A stretch of DNA of 64,000 nucleotides from Pachyseris speciosa (Eukaryota > Cnidaria > Anthozoa > Scleractinia > Pachyseridae): contig JAEMWC010000119.1 in NCBI GenBank assembly GCA_016490735.1, positions 721,001 to 785,000 on the forward strand, written 5' to 3'. The notes beneath the pieces are model-generated. The model saw only the letters and a program-made list of their open reading frames with translations. It was not told where the DNA came from and made no database searches. Made by a program: the position numbers and the translations under genes. Of the stretch, positions 21,081 to 32,068 are shown piece by piece. Numbering within the stretch: the first letter of the stretch is position 1; every line of letters starts with the position of its first letter.

Positions 21081-21480
21081 GGACATGTAAAGCTTGTGGG
21101 ATGTGGCTGGAGTGACAAGGATCCACATATGAATAAAACAAGTAGTGAAAATGTAAAGCTTGTGGCAGCTGTCCATGGCTGCTAAAGCCTGTTTTTCACT
21201 AGCGACGCAAGCACAAGCGCAAACATAAGCGCAAGGATCAAAGTTTTTTCTTTTCCTTGTGATTGTGTTTGTATGCTTGCGTTCGCTTGCGTAATGTTCG
21301 TTTTCACTTGGCATAAGCTATTTATGCTTGGGCTTATGCTTGCCCTTGTGCTTGCGTTGCTAGTGAGTGAAAACCAGGCTTAATCCTTGGCTCAACCTTT
21401 GATTTGGTAGATTTAAGGGGTAATGCCCGCTGCCATGTGGCCTTCGTACCCTTAGAGTGGCTTCAGCTTACCAGATCATA
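21081..21480 (+). repeat. Ribozyme-type repeat fragment with nested MITE
   Basis: The outer sequence belongs to the 261-bp hammerhead repeat: CAGCTGTCCATGGCTGCTAA at the 3' half of the ribozyme, then GGTAGATTTAAGGGGTAATG and GTGGCTTCAGCTTACCAGAT. The 5' half of the ribozyme is missing, replaced by inverted GTAAAGCTTGTGG pieces. A 195-bp MITE interrupts stem I. The minus-strand frame 20850-21314 across this region is not supported. Confidence 0.7.
21186..21380. mobile_element. Harbinger-like MITE, 195 bp, TAA target duplication
   Basis: Terminal inverted repeats AGCCTGTTTTTCACTAGC and GCTAGTGAGTGAAAACCAGG (+CT) continue inward as GACGCAAGCACAAGCGC and its inverse. TAA flanks both sides (21183-21185 and 21381-21383), the 3-bp duplication typical of PIF/Harbinger. 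The interior is short and non-coding, rich in GCTTGCG words. Its empty site is readable because the host repeat is known from other copies. Confidence 0.8.
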
Positions 21481-21569
21481 TTAATTTGTAAGGTATTCGT
21501 AACACGATCGTTTGTTTGTTGTCCGAGCACTTACGTACGGTGAGTCTATATATTCATTCTCCGGATAGT

Positions 21570-21790
21570 CATCACTAACAGGTATATTACGAACCAACAA
21601 GACGACCAGCTCCCAGATGGCTTGTTACACAGTACAGTTGTTAGCTCAGTTGGTAACGCCGCCCACCCCCCCCCCCCCCCCCCTCCCAAATTTTTTTCAG
21701 GCTTTCTTTTCACTAATGCTTAAATAGTGTTCATAACTGCGATGATCATTCACATATTCATTTCAGTGCAGCTTCTGTTGGTAATCTGTA
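21570..21790 (+). repeat. Truncated tRNA-like foldback repeat with poly-C tract
   Basis: It matches the right half of the element at 35399-35664 (TTGTTAGCTCAGTTGGTA, then TTTTTTCAGGCTTTCTTTTC and TTCATAACTGCGATGATCAT). The B-box region is replaced by a long C run (21665-21692). Confidence 0.65.
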
Positions 21791-21811
21791 GCACATTAAT
21801 CCAATAAGGCT

Positions 21812-23624
21812 AGACAAAAACCGTTGATAAGTTGTCGCAAAGTTTATCAACATTAACCTCAGTGGTTCCAAAACCTAAAGTGGTGTACATCACCCCTACG
21901 AAGACAAAACAATTTCCTACTGAAAGTGGTCCTCAAAACAAACTCCTAGTATCGTATGTAACCAATGACAAAACAGTTCCCAAGTCTCCAACTCCCGAAG
22001 AGGCACCAGGTAAACAGTGGGGCTTTGAGGGGACCAATATGGAGCACCGAAAAAGTCAACGGCCGATCGTTTCCGAAATGAAGCTGCAATCCTTTGCTAA
22101 GGCTAGTAGTGGTGTTGAGTCATTGCTGACTGAGCGGTACTGTTCTAATGACGCAACTTTGAGACAGGGAAACGAAGCAACTCGTGTCTGTGACAAGGAA
22201 GTGCATAACAGAGTCAAAGAGGCTGTAAATATTTGTTCAGATAGACGTGGAAACGAAAGTAGGCATTTTAGAGTTTGTCCTACTAATGTAACCGGTGGCC
22301 TTCGTAAAAGACGCCCAAGCAGTGATGAGAAGAATATGAATAAAGAAATAAATAGCAATAAAAATGGAAAGATCTGTAATGGCATGCCTTCTACTTCAAG
22401 GACTTCTGATACAGGTAATGAAGGTTTTCCGCCGAGTTTTGCTTCAAAGATTTCTCAGTCTCCTCAGAAATCAAGACAAAGGAGTTACAATATTCTTTCT
22501 CAGCTGCTACCACTAACCAGGCCCAAAGCCAAATAAAAAAACGCTCTACAAACTGCAGTATTAGTACGGAAGACTGTGTTCTAGATGTAAACATTAAGAG
22601 TAACTGTGGGCCAGTTAGGGTTCCAGTGACACCCGAGGGGACTGTAAACGAATCTTTGTCGGAGAGCGAGGCCTCGACGGAAGGCTCAGTTCTGGAAAAT
22701 AAAACGGCGAACGCTGAAGGTGAACTGGACGAGGGAGCTTCATGTGCAACGTATGAACTTTCACGTTTTCAAAAGGTGCAGTCAGTGCCCAATTCGTACT
22801 CTCGCCTTGCTAACAAGAGACACCACACAGATACTTTAAATGAGGCATCCCTCCCTTGTAAGGTACCACGGAAGCCTCTAACGCTCATTATACTGACCAA
22901 TCACGTGCCTGGTCGGAGCGGCAAGAGGACGGCCCAACCTGGCCGGAAATACGCGAGGAATACCAGCTCTTGCAAAGTCACTTCCGGAGATTTGGACTTT
23001 GTACCCGGAAGTAATGGTTTATCAGTCAGTAAAAACAAAAATGTTATGACAGAGGACATGCTTGTGGTTAACGATTCTGGGAATTTGAATGGTAACGAAA
23101 TGACAGCCGTGTCCTCTCCATCTACTATGACCAGTCCTTTGTATAGTCAAGGTTTCAAGGCAACCTTAGGACGTGGATCAAAATGTATCGGAAAAACCAC
23201 CTCTTCACCAGTCATTGGGGCCGATTTGGAACTTGCACCAGGAAGAAACAGCTTGTCACTCCATAGGCATGACATTGGTAGTGGGGAAAGGGTTAAAGAC
23301 AATGAACCTGACGATGTGAATAGCGAACTGCTGGCACTTTCCTCTCCTCAAAGCAACAGCACCAACGATACAGACAGCATTGTGCTTTCTCAAAGTGACA
23401 GTAAAAGCCCTGCAACTATCAACATGTCACCTTTATCAGAACATCTTGGACGGTTAGGCCAGCACAATCGAACTTTTCCTACTGTCAAAGATGGTACCGT
23501 TGTTGAGGAGCAGACCACAAAGGGAGTTCTCATGGACGATAACGCTAATCGTATTGGAAAGGAAAGTGACTTGATAGCTACCAAGATGGAACGACTTCGG
23601 AAGAAGAAGGAGGAAATAGAACAG
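21812..23624 (+). pseudogene. Large coding exon of unrecognised Ser/Thr/Lys-rich protein, one frameshift
   Basis: The frame is open from about 21812 to a stop at 22534. A second frame, open from before 22490, continues to MERLRKKKEEIEQ and a donor, GTAACT, at 23625. The two overlap around 22470-22530, so a single-base indel there is the simplest reading. Composition is low-complexity, polar and basic with many SP and KS pairs, suggesting a disordered nuclear protein. Its end looks like the start of a coiled coil. A possible acceptor lies at 21810. I do not recognise the family and cannot see neighbouring exons. It may be a live exon with an assembly error, or a decaying copy. Confidence 0.5.
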
Positions 23625-24229
23625 GTAACTATCTTTTGCGGTATTCCGTTTGTGCACAGTGGCATATAAACCTAAGGAAACTGTGCAGTAGTTGCCCTAG
23701 CGGTCCCGAGTTCATGATTCCCGCTCAAGCTTTAAATTGCGTACAAAGAGAGTGAGCTGCAATGCATGAAATTGTAAAAAATGAGCTCTGTGTAATGTAG
23801 CGTGCTTGGGAGTTGACCTCAGACGGCTTGTGGCAGTTTCTTTCCACTACTTGACAGAGTTGTTATTCGCCTGCATTGGCTATTATCTCTTGAAAGTTTT
23901 TTTTTTTTTTTTTTTGGGGGGGGGGGGGGGGGGTGAGAGATCATGTGCTTATGTTACTCTGAGAACGAACTGCTCAGTCCTCAGGTTTTACAAGAATACG
24001 AATACGAGGAAATACGAGATAAAATGTGCTTGCAATTATAGGTGTACAAAAGAGAATGTCAAACAGTCATCAGCGTGGTCAAGATGTTAGTGAGTCGTCA
24101 AACCACTGTTGATTTGAGTATAGGTTCGCTGACATCATTGTATTTTGTTTCCTCGCATTACCGTTTGAAACTCATACTGAGTAATTTTTATGCTATAGCA
24201 ACGTCGGCCTTCCATTCTTTTTATCCGCC
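23625..24229. other. Intron-like sequence with T/G homopolymers
   Basis: A T run followed by a G run (about 23898-23932) and short frames. No exon was recognised. Confidence 0.4.
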
Positions 24230-24231
24230 GA

Positions 24232-24510
24232 CCGGTTAGCTCAGTTAGTAGAGCATCGGACTACTGTGCGGGAGGTCGCGGGTTCAAACCCCGGCCGGAC
24301 CAACACTCAGGGTCTACATCTGCAAACGGTTAGACTTTCTCGTCTTCTCCGATAAGGACGATAAACCGTAGGTCTCGTCTTACAACACCTGTTCCTAATT
24401 ATCTGTGGGACGTTAAGAACCCACGAACTGTTCGAAAAGGTTAGGGGACGTAGTTCCAGGTGTGGTGGTCTATCTCTATCTTTCATCTGACATTCACGTG
24501 TGGGTTGGGT

Positions 24511-24548
<38 letters not shown>

Positions 24549-24660
24549 AGAGGCGCCTTTACAGGCTGATGTCCAATCTCACCCTAGAGAACAATTGTAA
24601 ACCGCCATGAAACTATGTGATATATACGGTATATAAATTCATTACTATTACCATTATAGA
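24232..24660 (+). mobile_element. tRNA-derived SINE, about 0.43 kb
   Basis: The head GGTTAGCTCAGTTAGTAGAG (A box) and GGTCGCGGGTTCAAACCCC (B box) form a tRNA-like RNA polymerase III promoter, although acceptor ends GACCGGT and CCGGACC do not pair as a true tRNA. The body has GGTTAGACTTTCTCGTCTTC, GACGATAAACCGTAGG and GGGACGTAGTTCC-like segments, and the tail is AT-rich with ATTACTATTACCATT. I recognise this as a SINE family widespread in corals. It needs LINE enzymes in trans. Confidence 0.75.
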
Positions 24661-24754
24661 TATCGTACAGAAATTTGAATTACAAAGAGGACGCGAATGC
24701 GCGGAGGCTTTTGCAATTAACGAGCAAATTTCTTGTATATATTAGATGTAATCT

Positions 24755-25090
24755 CTAGTTATGCAACTCGCTTCGCTTGAAGCTGTGTGCTTCGTTCGTC
24801 GTGTTTATGAAGCGATTTTCGATTTAGTGTCGTAGAACCGACAGTTAGGCAATTGCTTTGGTCAATCACAGCAAGAGCAAATGGCGCAATCAACCAATCA
24901 GGATTTCGAAGTAAATGCGGGAGCGCGGGAAAATGCGCGCGTGCAATTCACGATTGGTTTTGGTTTAGCTTCCCATTGGTTGAGAAAGTTGGCGCGAGTT
25001 TTGCTGGCCAATCACAGAGCGAAGTAAAGCAAAAGCAAAGCAGACGACAATTACATACTATCGGCACTCAATTGAAAACGGCTCTATCAT
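24755..25090. repeat. CCAAT-rich repeat, copy 1
   Basis: Several CCAAT boxes in both orientations (CAATCACAG, CGATTGGTTTT, CCATTGGTTGAG) and GCGCGGGAAAATGCGCGCGTG match the copy at 26020-26270. The plus frame 24853-25092 is not supported. Confidence 0.55.
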
Positions 25091-26019
25091 AACAGTAATT
25101 GTTATTATTTTTTTATTTCCTGTCTGTCTATCTGTCTGTCAGTAAGGACCCAAGATTGGAAAGTGTGTTACAGAATGCTGTTCGTCGCATTCTGCAAGTA
25201 ATGGGACAAAGATGCGTGCAAGAGCTGGAACAACAGATTCGCCCTGCTACATGACATGAAAAATCCTGACCGCAAGAAAATCCATCTCACAGCCATCTTA
25301 CGTCCAAGCGAACTCTCCCAGAACCTGTACTGGCATTATTAGTAGCTGTGAATGAACGGAAAAAACCCCAGACCTTTTCTCCGTCCACATGTGGTCATGT
25401 CATCCACCTATTATGACGATTTTTGTGTTGGTGAAAATCAACTTACACACAAACGATATTCCAGAGAGGATTCTAAAGGTTTTGGTACCACTTAAGCTGT
25501 TGTAATGAGTTAATGTTAGACCTGATTTATCACAAGCGTACAAAGGAATAGAAGACACGTTAATGTTTATACCGTTACCTGAAGGTCAATTCTAGAGGCA
25601 ACATAATTTACATCTCCCTTAAGACTTGGCGACAACTGCGGTTAGCGATTTCCATAGTACCTTTTTGCTGACAACTATTTTTATTTTTCAATTAGCGATC
25701 GTTAGTTAAATAGATAACTTCCCTAATCAAATCGTCGCTAAAACAGTAACTCCATGAAACAACACCTCCCCGCGGGCGGATCTGCTCGAAACGATTACTG
25801 GAGGAAGTGTCACCTTGATCGTTAGGGTTGGTTGTATTTAGCTTGTGAGAAGTTTTAAAATAAACGTTGCAGTTTTACTTTGGCAATGCGAACCTTCTAA
25901 TAGTTATTGCGGGCTACAAAGGCCTTTTTTATGAATAAATAGATTTTAAAAAAGTCAATAAAGTCAATAAAGTTATATAAACTTTGTCTTGGGGGAAGAG
26001 GGCTGCGAACCTTAAAAGG
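25091..26019. other. No gene recognised
   Basis: A short CTGTCTGT microsatellite near 25125 and short frames only. Confidence 0.4.
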
Positions 26020-26275
26020 AAAAGAACCTATTGTGCGCGTGAATGTAGAGCGCCTTTCAATTGAGTGTCGTAAAACCGAAACCAGTGCAACCACTCTGGC
26101 AAATCACAATGAATACAAACAGCGCAATGGGCCAATCAGATTTCGAGGCAATTACAGTGAAGCCGGCGCCAAGCGCGGGAAAATGCGCGCGTGCAAGTCA
26201 CGATTGGTTTTGCTTCTCATTGGTTGGGAAAGTGGAACGTATTTCTAACCAATCACAAAGTAAAGCAAAACCAAG
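26020..26275. repeat. CCAAT-rich repeat, copy 2
   Basis: Same order of words as the copy at 24755-25090 (GTGTCGTAAAACCG, GCCAATCAGATTTCG, GCGCGGGAAAATGCGCGCG, CACGATTGGTTTTGCTTC). Same orientation, about 1.2 kb apart. Confidence 0.55.
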
Positions 26276-27635
26276 TTAAACACGGTTTACTTTGGACACT
26301 GTGTATGCTAATTACGTAGCTGTAGTTTTCGTACGCGCAATTGAGAAGTTTCGGTAGAAATTTGGGCGAAGTTTGCAGGGTTGTATTGCTACAGTTTACC
26401 AGTAAAACTTCCCTTTATAAAACGCAACCTCCTAGGCAGATCATTTCCATGATGTCCACAGAAAGGCCGCAAAAACTGTCCACTCAAAAACAACGAAATA
26501 GGTATTTATTCCCGACTTGACTGTAATTCGGTATGCACGTGGAAGCTAAAAAAATAAGGCCTAATAATTAGAATCAACTGTCAGTCATTTCCGTATTACT
26601 TAAGTGCGATGATTCGTACGTTTGGGAGATGGAGAAATGCTGTGGAAATAGCAGCCGAAAGCTACTCTATCCACCGCTGATTCGAGTTCCCCAAAATGTT
26701 CCTGGATGAAACAATAACTTCTCGGAACAAATAAAAATTATCTTACGAAATTCACGGCGAAAAACACTTCCTTGGTGGATATATATTTCCATCCTCTTAA
26801 AGACGTGTGAATTAATGAATAAAATTCTAATGTAATTCGTTTTTAAGGTCAGCTAGGCTGACGCTAAATACAATGACATGCATTTTTTTCCATAGACTGC
26901 AAAACTATGTATAATTAATTCTGATCAATAACAAACTATTCTTCTAAAACTACCGTCAATGTCCAGCGCTATCATTGCCAGGTGAAAAAAAATTTATATG
27001 CGTTCTTATTATTCAACACATCGTGACAATGTCTAAATACGATCATAGCGCTCTCAACATTCATTGTGCGCACTCGATAGATATCCTTCGATGTACGTAA
27101 TTTTGTGTCGCGGAGAAAAATGGCGGCTTTTCCAGCTATTCTGCCATAAACTCACAAAAATTCGCTTTGTTATCAGTGTGTTGAATAATAAAACCATTAT
27201 CTTGCTCAAACTTACGGAATATCTCCTGAATTTAGCCAACTCAACCTACGGCCTCGTCGGCTAAGTATCAGGTGATATTCCGTGCGATTTCGCAGGAGTT
27301 GTTAAATAGAGGTATGTTAAATGGTTTTTTAACCAATAAAACAATAACGATATAGTTCCTTTTAAAGTCTGTTAGACCGACTCTAGTTACATATCATTCT
27401 TTTTCTTTTTCTGCAAAACTATAATTAATTCTAATTAATATGCTCTTATGGAGTTCTGAACCAATAAAACCAATAAAATAGTTCCTTTAAAGGTCAGCTA
27501 GGCTGACTCTAGAAAATTATTATGCAATTTTCACTCGGGCTGTAAGGTAACGAGTTCAGTAGGGAATGGGCGATTCGTCGCATTATACGCGACGAAGGAG
27601 ATAGATCAGTGTGTTCAAAATGTGTAGGCCGCGCA
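26276..27635. other. No gene; degenerate direct repeats around GTTCCTTTTAAAG
   Basis: Three loose copies of an AACCAATAAAAC-type block followed by GTTCCTTT(T)AAAG and (T)AGRCTGACTCTAG occur near 26845, 27335 and 27465. The frames at 27054-27264 show no motif. Confidence 0.4.
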
Positions 27636-27644
27636 CCATCCTGT

Positions 27645-29048
27645 AAAGTGAAACGAGATTACAGAGTATAGTTTGGAGGGCTGCGTGAAATGTGAAATGT
27701 GAAATGTTTGTAAATCCCTCTTAAGTTCATGTCCCAGAAACATTAAATCCTAACGATTCTGATCGTTGTTGATTTGTGAGACACGAGCTAAATTCTGCTC
27801 AAACATTCCGGATTCCAAACCGCAGACTTCAAACAGTCGGCCAAAAGCCTCCGAAACTTGGTTCAAAGTCCGTTCGGTCTCACATGACAAGTTTATACTT
27901 AATCGCGGGACTCACGTATCGTCTGTTACCCTAAGCAAAATCCTCTGTCGTCCGTTAAGTTTCAAGTATTATGTGGAATTTACACACGACGTTGGAGGTA
28001 TAACAACGTGTTAAAGTGAAATGAGATTGTAAATGGTTTGAACCCAGGAGTCATATCATAACTAAGAGAAGTTCGATCGTCTGGGCGAGTGTAGTCCTGA
28101 GAACGATTGTTTGATACTACAACCTTTACAATATCCGTGTTGCTCACCGACCAATCACAACTTTACAACTATTGACTAACGTTAAGGACAAAGACGAACC
28201 AAAGGACAGACAGGGAGCAGTTTACGAGATCAAATGCTGCGACTGTCAGGTCACTTATATCGGTGAGACTGGCAGAAATTTGAACGTGCGACTGACTGAA
28301 CAAAAACGAGCCACGAGAATTGGTGACATCAACAATAACATTGCTGAACACCATTTACTGACAAACCACACATCGATTGGGACTCTGCTAAATGCATTAC
28401 CTACTGTAGCAACTACCACCAACAGGTGGCACTGGAAAGTTGGTTTACTAACTTAGAACAGACACCACTGAACCGTTGCCAACAGCTTCCGCACCTTACA
28501 AACGACTTATTGACGATATCAACAAAAGACAAACCGACTAATTTGACTAACAATACACCTACGAACATTTGACTAACAAAAGACGGATCGAAACGCACCA
28601 ATCACGGTTTACAGTCTTCACAGCCAATAACATCACGGCTTAACTGACAGACAACCATTAACATCACGACTTCGTTGACCAATCAGATCAACGACCAGAG
28701 TTCTTATACAATCCACTGACGTTACACAAATCACTTGACTCTGATTACGTCAGTCAATGTCACCTCAAACAGTCCTTCTCAGGACTACACTCACCCGGAA
28801 GATTGAACTTCTCTTAATTAGAAATGAGATTACAAAATATATTGTGCCGAGTGCTGTAGAATGTAAAATGCTTGTCAATAGTTCTGAAGTTCATGTCCCA
28901 GAAAAACCTTTAACCTTGCTTTCAAAGAAACGGGTTAAATTCCACTCAAAAATTGAAACAGAATCGCGAATTTTAATCTATCCTAAACTTGGTTCAACGT
29001 CCGTTCAGTCTCATATTTACGACGTGGGAGTCACGCATTCTCTGTGAA
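27645..29048. repeat. Pair of about 270-bp related units flanking a Penelope fragment
   Basis: Units at about 27650-27930 and 28800-29045 share AAGTTCATGTCCCAGAAA, ACTTGGTTCAA(A/C)GTCCGTT and (G)GGACTCACG-like ends in the same order. Between them lies the Penelope-derived segment at 28030-28796. One reading is that a Penelope copy inserted into, or recombined between, two copies of this repeat. Confidence 0.5.
28030..28796 (+). pseudogene. Penelope-like 3' fragment with intact GIY-YIG motif
   Basis: The frame 28172-28456 encodes GAVYEIKCCDCQVTYIGETG followed by an RNLNVRL arm and a DINNNIAEHH segment, a GIY-YIG nuclease start with its motif intact. A frameshift near 28377 moves the chain to the next frame. 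The RT is missing. The segment is bounded by inverted copies of a GGCGAGTGTAGTCCTGAGAA-type sequence (near 28095 and inverted near 28770), the terminal-repeat style of Penelope elements. Next to the right one is a hammerhead-like remnant with stem II deleted (CTCTGATTACGTCAGTC). A minus-strand tail of the same family lies at 34970-35385. Confidence 0.7.
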
Positions 29049-29099
29049 GTCGCTTTTGACGACCGGCTCGAGTATAGGCTACCTGTATCTTCCTGTTTA

Positions 29100-29480
29100 T
29101 GAAGAAATGAGCCTAGATTAAGATAACTCTAATATTTTCAGGTAAAAATGCCATATATTCGTACAAATCTTACTCTAAAACTGGAAATGAACGATAACCG
29201 ATAACCGTGCATCATGTCAAGGTGGTGGAAACTAAGAAAGAATTAAATCACTATTCTTTTGCGGCGCAAATCCGCATCGCATAACAGCGACGACTTTGAC
29301 TATATAAAATATAAATCGCTAAATTTACTATGTACACGCCAATTTACAAGGAAATGTGTCTAGAGTGGAAGAACTCTTATATTCGCTGGTAAAAAATATC
29401 ATATATTCATACAAACCTCATTCTAGAACTGAAAATGAACGATAACCGTGCATCATGTCAACACTTACTGTTTAGTGTAC
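29100..29480. repeat. Two related units about 250 bp apart
   Basis: Units starting near 29120 and 29370 share GGTAAAAA, ATATTC(G/A)TACAAA, TCT(A/G)(A/G)AACTG(A/G)AAATGAACG and AACCGTGCATCATGTCAA. They form a local tandem duplication. The region to 30120 otherwise shows no gene. Confidence 0.5.
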
Positions 29481-30127
29481 GTTGAACTTGTACTTAAAAA
29501 ATTCATGAAGGAAATACAACAGAAATTAATTTTTAATGAGTGTCTTTATATCTGATAAAGATACGACGAAATTTTACATCCGAAAAACCCAAAATCTAAA
29601 TTTTAGTGTAAGAATGGATAGATGTACGTAAAGCTCTTTAAGCCGTTCAATAAATTCGCAATTCGTGTTTTATCAAGTCCTAAATTCGGCTGCGCCTCGT
29701 GTTTTATACTTGATAAAACACTCCTGCTCATTTATTAAACATTACTTAACTAGGCGAGAACTCGCCCGCAAACAATGAGCGTTCGACATGGCTGAAAATC
29801 ATGCAAAAAGAAATCATCAAAAAATGATGCAGTGTGTTGTTATCGGCATTTTCATCAATATCCCGCCACTCTGCGGGGTCATCATCACTATCCAAACACT
29901 CTGGTGAAGCATCTAGAGGAGAAGAAGGAAGGGGTTATTCACAAAGGTCGCACCCTCCATCAATTTTTTATTGTTCCGCTTTGTAAATGGAGATTTCCCA
30001 CTAACTTATTCCTGTGTAAATGTGAGCAATTGTGGCAATTCTTGAGGTCACGTGCACCAAAACTGGAATTGAAGATCGCGAAAACGTTGCTCATTGTTCA
30101 TCGTGGTAAGTACAATTATAGAAAACG

Positions 30128-30295
30128 TATCATCGTTTGTCTCACGATGTAGTCCCTTGAGATAAGCCAACCGCTGCGATACAAAAGGTGACGAAAAAAA
30201 TCATTCGACCCCGTCGCCTACAGAAGACTAGCAGTAAGAAGTCGAAATGTTGCAATCTTAAATCTCTGAGGGACTACATCGTGAGACAAACGATA
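30128..30295. repeat. Inverted repeat with 26-bp perfect arms
   Basis: The left arm ATCGTTTGTCTCACGATGTA and its exact inverse at 30269-30295 enclose a 110-bp loop. This is either a MITE or a hairpin-forming element. No target duplication is obvious. Confidence 0.65.
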
Positions 30296-30645
30296 AAACA
30301 TTTTAATATTATTGGAACTGAAGATGTAAGTCTCTTTCACGCTCTCTCTATCTGCATGCTGGTTCAATTTGGTTGTTGCTGCTTTTTTCCTCAAGTTTGA
30401 CATTCCAACCAAAACTAACGAGCAGTTCTTATCGTAAGAGGTCCTCAAAATTTTAAGACGGTTGGTTAAATTCGTGTTGGGTCAAATAACGATGTATTGC
30501 GCTGTAATGTCTTGCGATGTCTCGATGAACAAACTGGGTGGTGCTGTCTTGTATTGCTACTGGTTTATACGTTTTCCATGAAAACTTCGTACAACTTGGT
30601 ACTTTGCACACGAACCTTACCACCTTATCATCACTTTTAACTTAC

Positions 30646-30807
30646 CGCCCACTGTTTCTTCTACTTGTTGTGATCTTCTCTCTAACAGAGCTTGATCTTC
30701 ACCTCCCAGGGAAATGTCTGTCTGAGAAGCTGTGACTAACAGAGCCTGATCTTCATTTCCCAGGAGATCTTCTGTTTGAGAGCCTGTGTCTTTGGTCTCT
30801 CTTCTCC
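30646..30807 (-). CDS. OTU/HEPN gene: duplicated repeat exon, 3 units
   Basis: A minus-strand exon after acceptor TTTTAG (30808) and before donor GTAAGT (30645), phase 1 on both sides, 162 nt, which is 3 x 54. It encodes SQTEDLL, TASQTDISLGGEDQALLE and QQVEETVG, an 18-residue repeat. It is a near-copy of the exon at 31257-31580, and the intron DNA upstream (30815-30950) is also copied at 31585-31720. So an exon-plus-intron block was duplicated in tandem. The gene presumably continues further left, but I could not find another exon. Confidence 0.65.
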
Positions 30808-31256
30808 CTAAAAGTTCAAGTCAGTGTGAGCTGGTCATGAAATATGCTACCTTTAAAGGCAATAACTGAGGCACTGCAACTCATGTTTACAGCACTGGGG
30901 TACACCCAATTCCCCAAATACTAGGGACAGACGATACCGGCCAGCAGTGTTTAAAAGCGAATGCGTTGAGTTAGAGATCTTGAGGGCATTGAACTTCAGA
31001 ATTGACAGCGAAATTAAAACCTCGTGACTGACAGCAGGCGAAAATAGAACATAAAACTGTCATAAAAGGGACCTTTTTTTTTTCAGTGTGATTTTTTATC
31101 GGAAAGGAGGAACAGGAATCGAGATTATTGTGAATATGATGGATAATAATTCTTTAAAGACAGACAACAGTCATTCAGAGTCACACTTGAGGATTTCACC
31201 AAATATAGACTTGAACATTAGCACAACTTCAGTACAGAATTGATCTCTTAACTTAC

Positions 31257-31580
31257 TGCCCACTGTTTCCTCCACTTGTTGTGAACTTCTCTCTAACAGA
31301 GCTTGATCTTCACCTCCCAGGGAAACGTCTGTCTGAGAAGCTGTGTCTAACAGAGCTTGATCTTTATTTTCCAGGAAACCTTCTGTCTGATAACCCGTGT
31401 CTAACAGAGCTTGATGCACACCTCCAGGGGGATCTTCTGTTTGAGAAGCCGTAGCTAACAGAGCTTGATGTACACCTCCCAGGAGATCTTCTGTCTGAGA
31501 AGCCGTGTCTAACAGAGCTTGATGTACACCTCCCAGGAGATCTTCTGTCCGAGAAGCTGTGCTTTTGGTCTCTCTTCTCT
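31257..31580 (-). CDS. OTU/HEPN gene: repeat exon, 6 x 18 residues
   Basis: A minus-strand exon after acceptor CTTTCAG (31581) and before donor GTAAGT (31256), phase 1 on both sides, 324 nt, which is 6 x 54. The unit is TASQTEDLLGGVHQALLD with variants such as GYQTEGFLENKDQALLD and TASQTDVSLGGEDQALLE. The exon starts RRETKST and ends QQVEETVG. The repeat is acidic and Gln/Leu-rich with no Cys, suggesting a helical or flexible linker. The number of units is an exact multiple of the unit length, so it can expand without disturbing the frame. I know no named domain for it. Confidence 0.65.
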
Positions 31581-31599
31581 CTGAAAGTTTGAGTTGGTT

Positions 31600-32057
31600 A
31601 AGTCAGTGTTAGCTGGTCATGCAATAACTTAACTGTAAACGGAATAAAAGAGGCACCGCAACTCGTGTGTACAGCACTGGGGTACACCCAAATACTAGGG
31701 ACAGACGATACCAGCCAGCACTCTCATCAGTTCATACCATAATGGACTCGCTTTGTCCGACTTGACAGTAACTATTCCCCCCCCCCCCCCCCTTATTGCC
31801 CTAAACAGTCACTTGAGGACAAACACTACACAGGCAACCAGCAGCACAGCACCATCGCTGTCGCATAATATGGACTGACAACACTGCAAATGTGCATAGC
31901 CTTTGTTGTTATGTTCATAAACCAAGGAGGAATATATTCTCATAGACACTTTACCGTTGGTCAGTTTCTCCCGGATAATTCAAGGCTATCGTAGTTAATA
32001 TAAGATCAACGACACTACAACACAACCATTATTAACATTATTAAAAGGGAAAACCTC
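31600..32057. other. Intron, with poly-C tract
   Basis: Holds part of the duplicated block (31585-31720) and a C run at about 31773-31792. No exon seen. Confidence 0.45.
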
Positions 32058-32068
32058 TCAATACCAAC

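Noticed and set aside
20850..21314. 154-codon minus-strand frame
   Set aside because: It runs across a ribozyme-type repeat and a nested MITE, so the frame is fortuitous.
24232..24303. A true tRNA gene at the SINE head
   Set aside because: Acceptor strands do not pair and the known SINE body follows directly.
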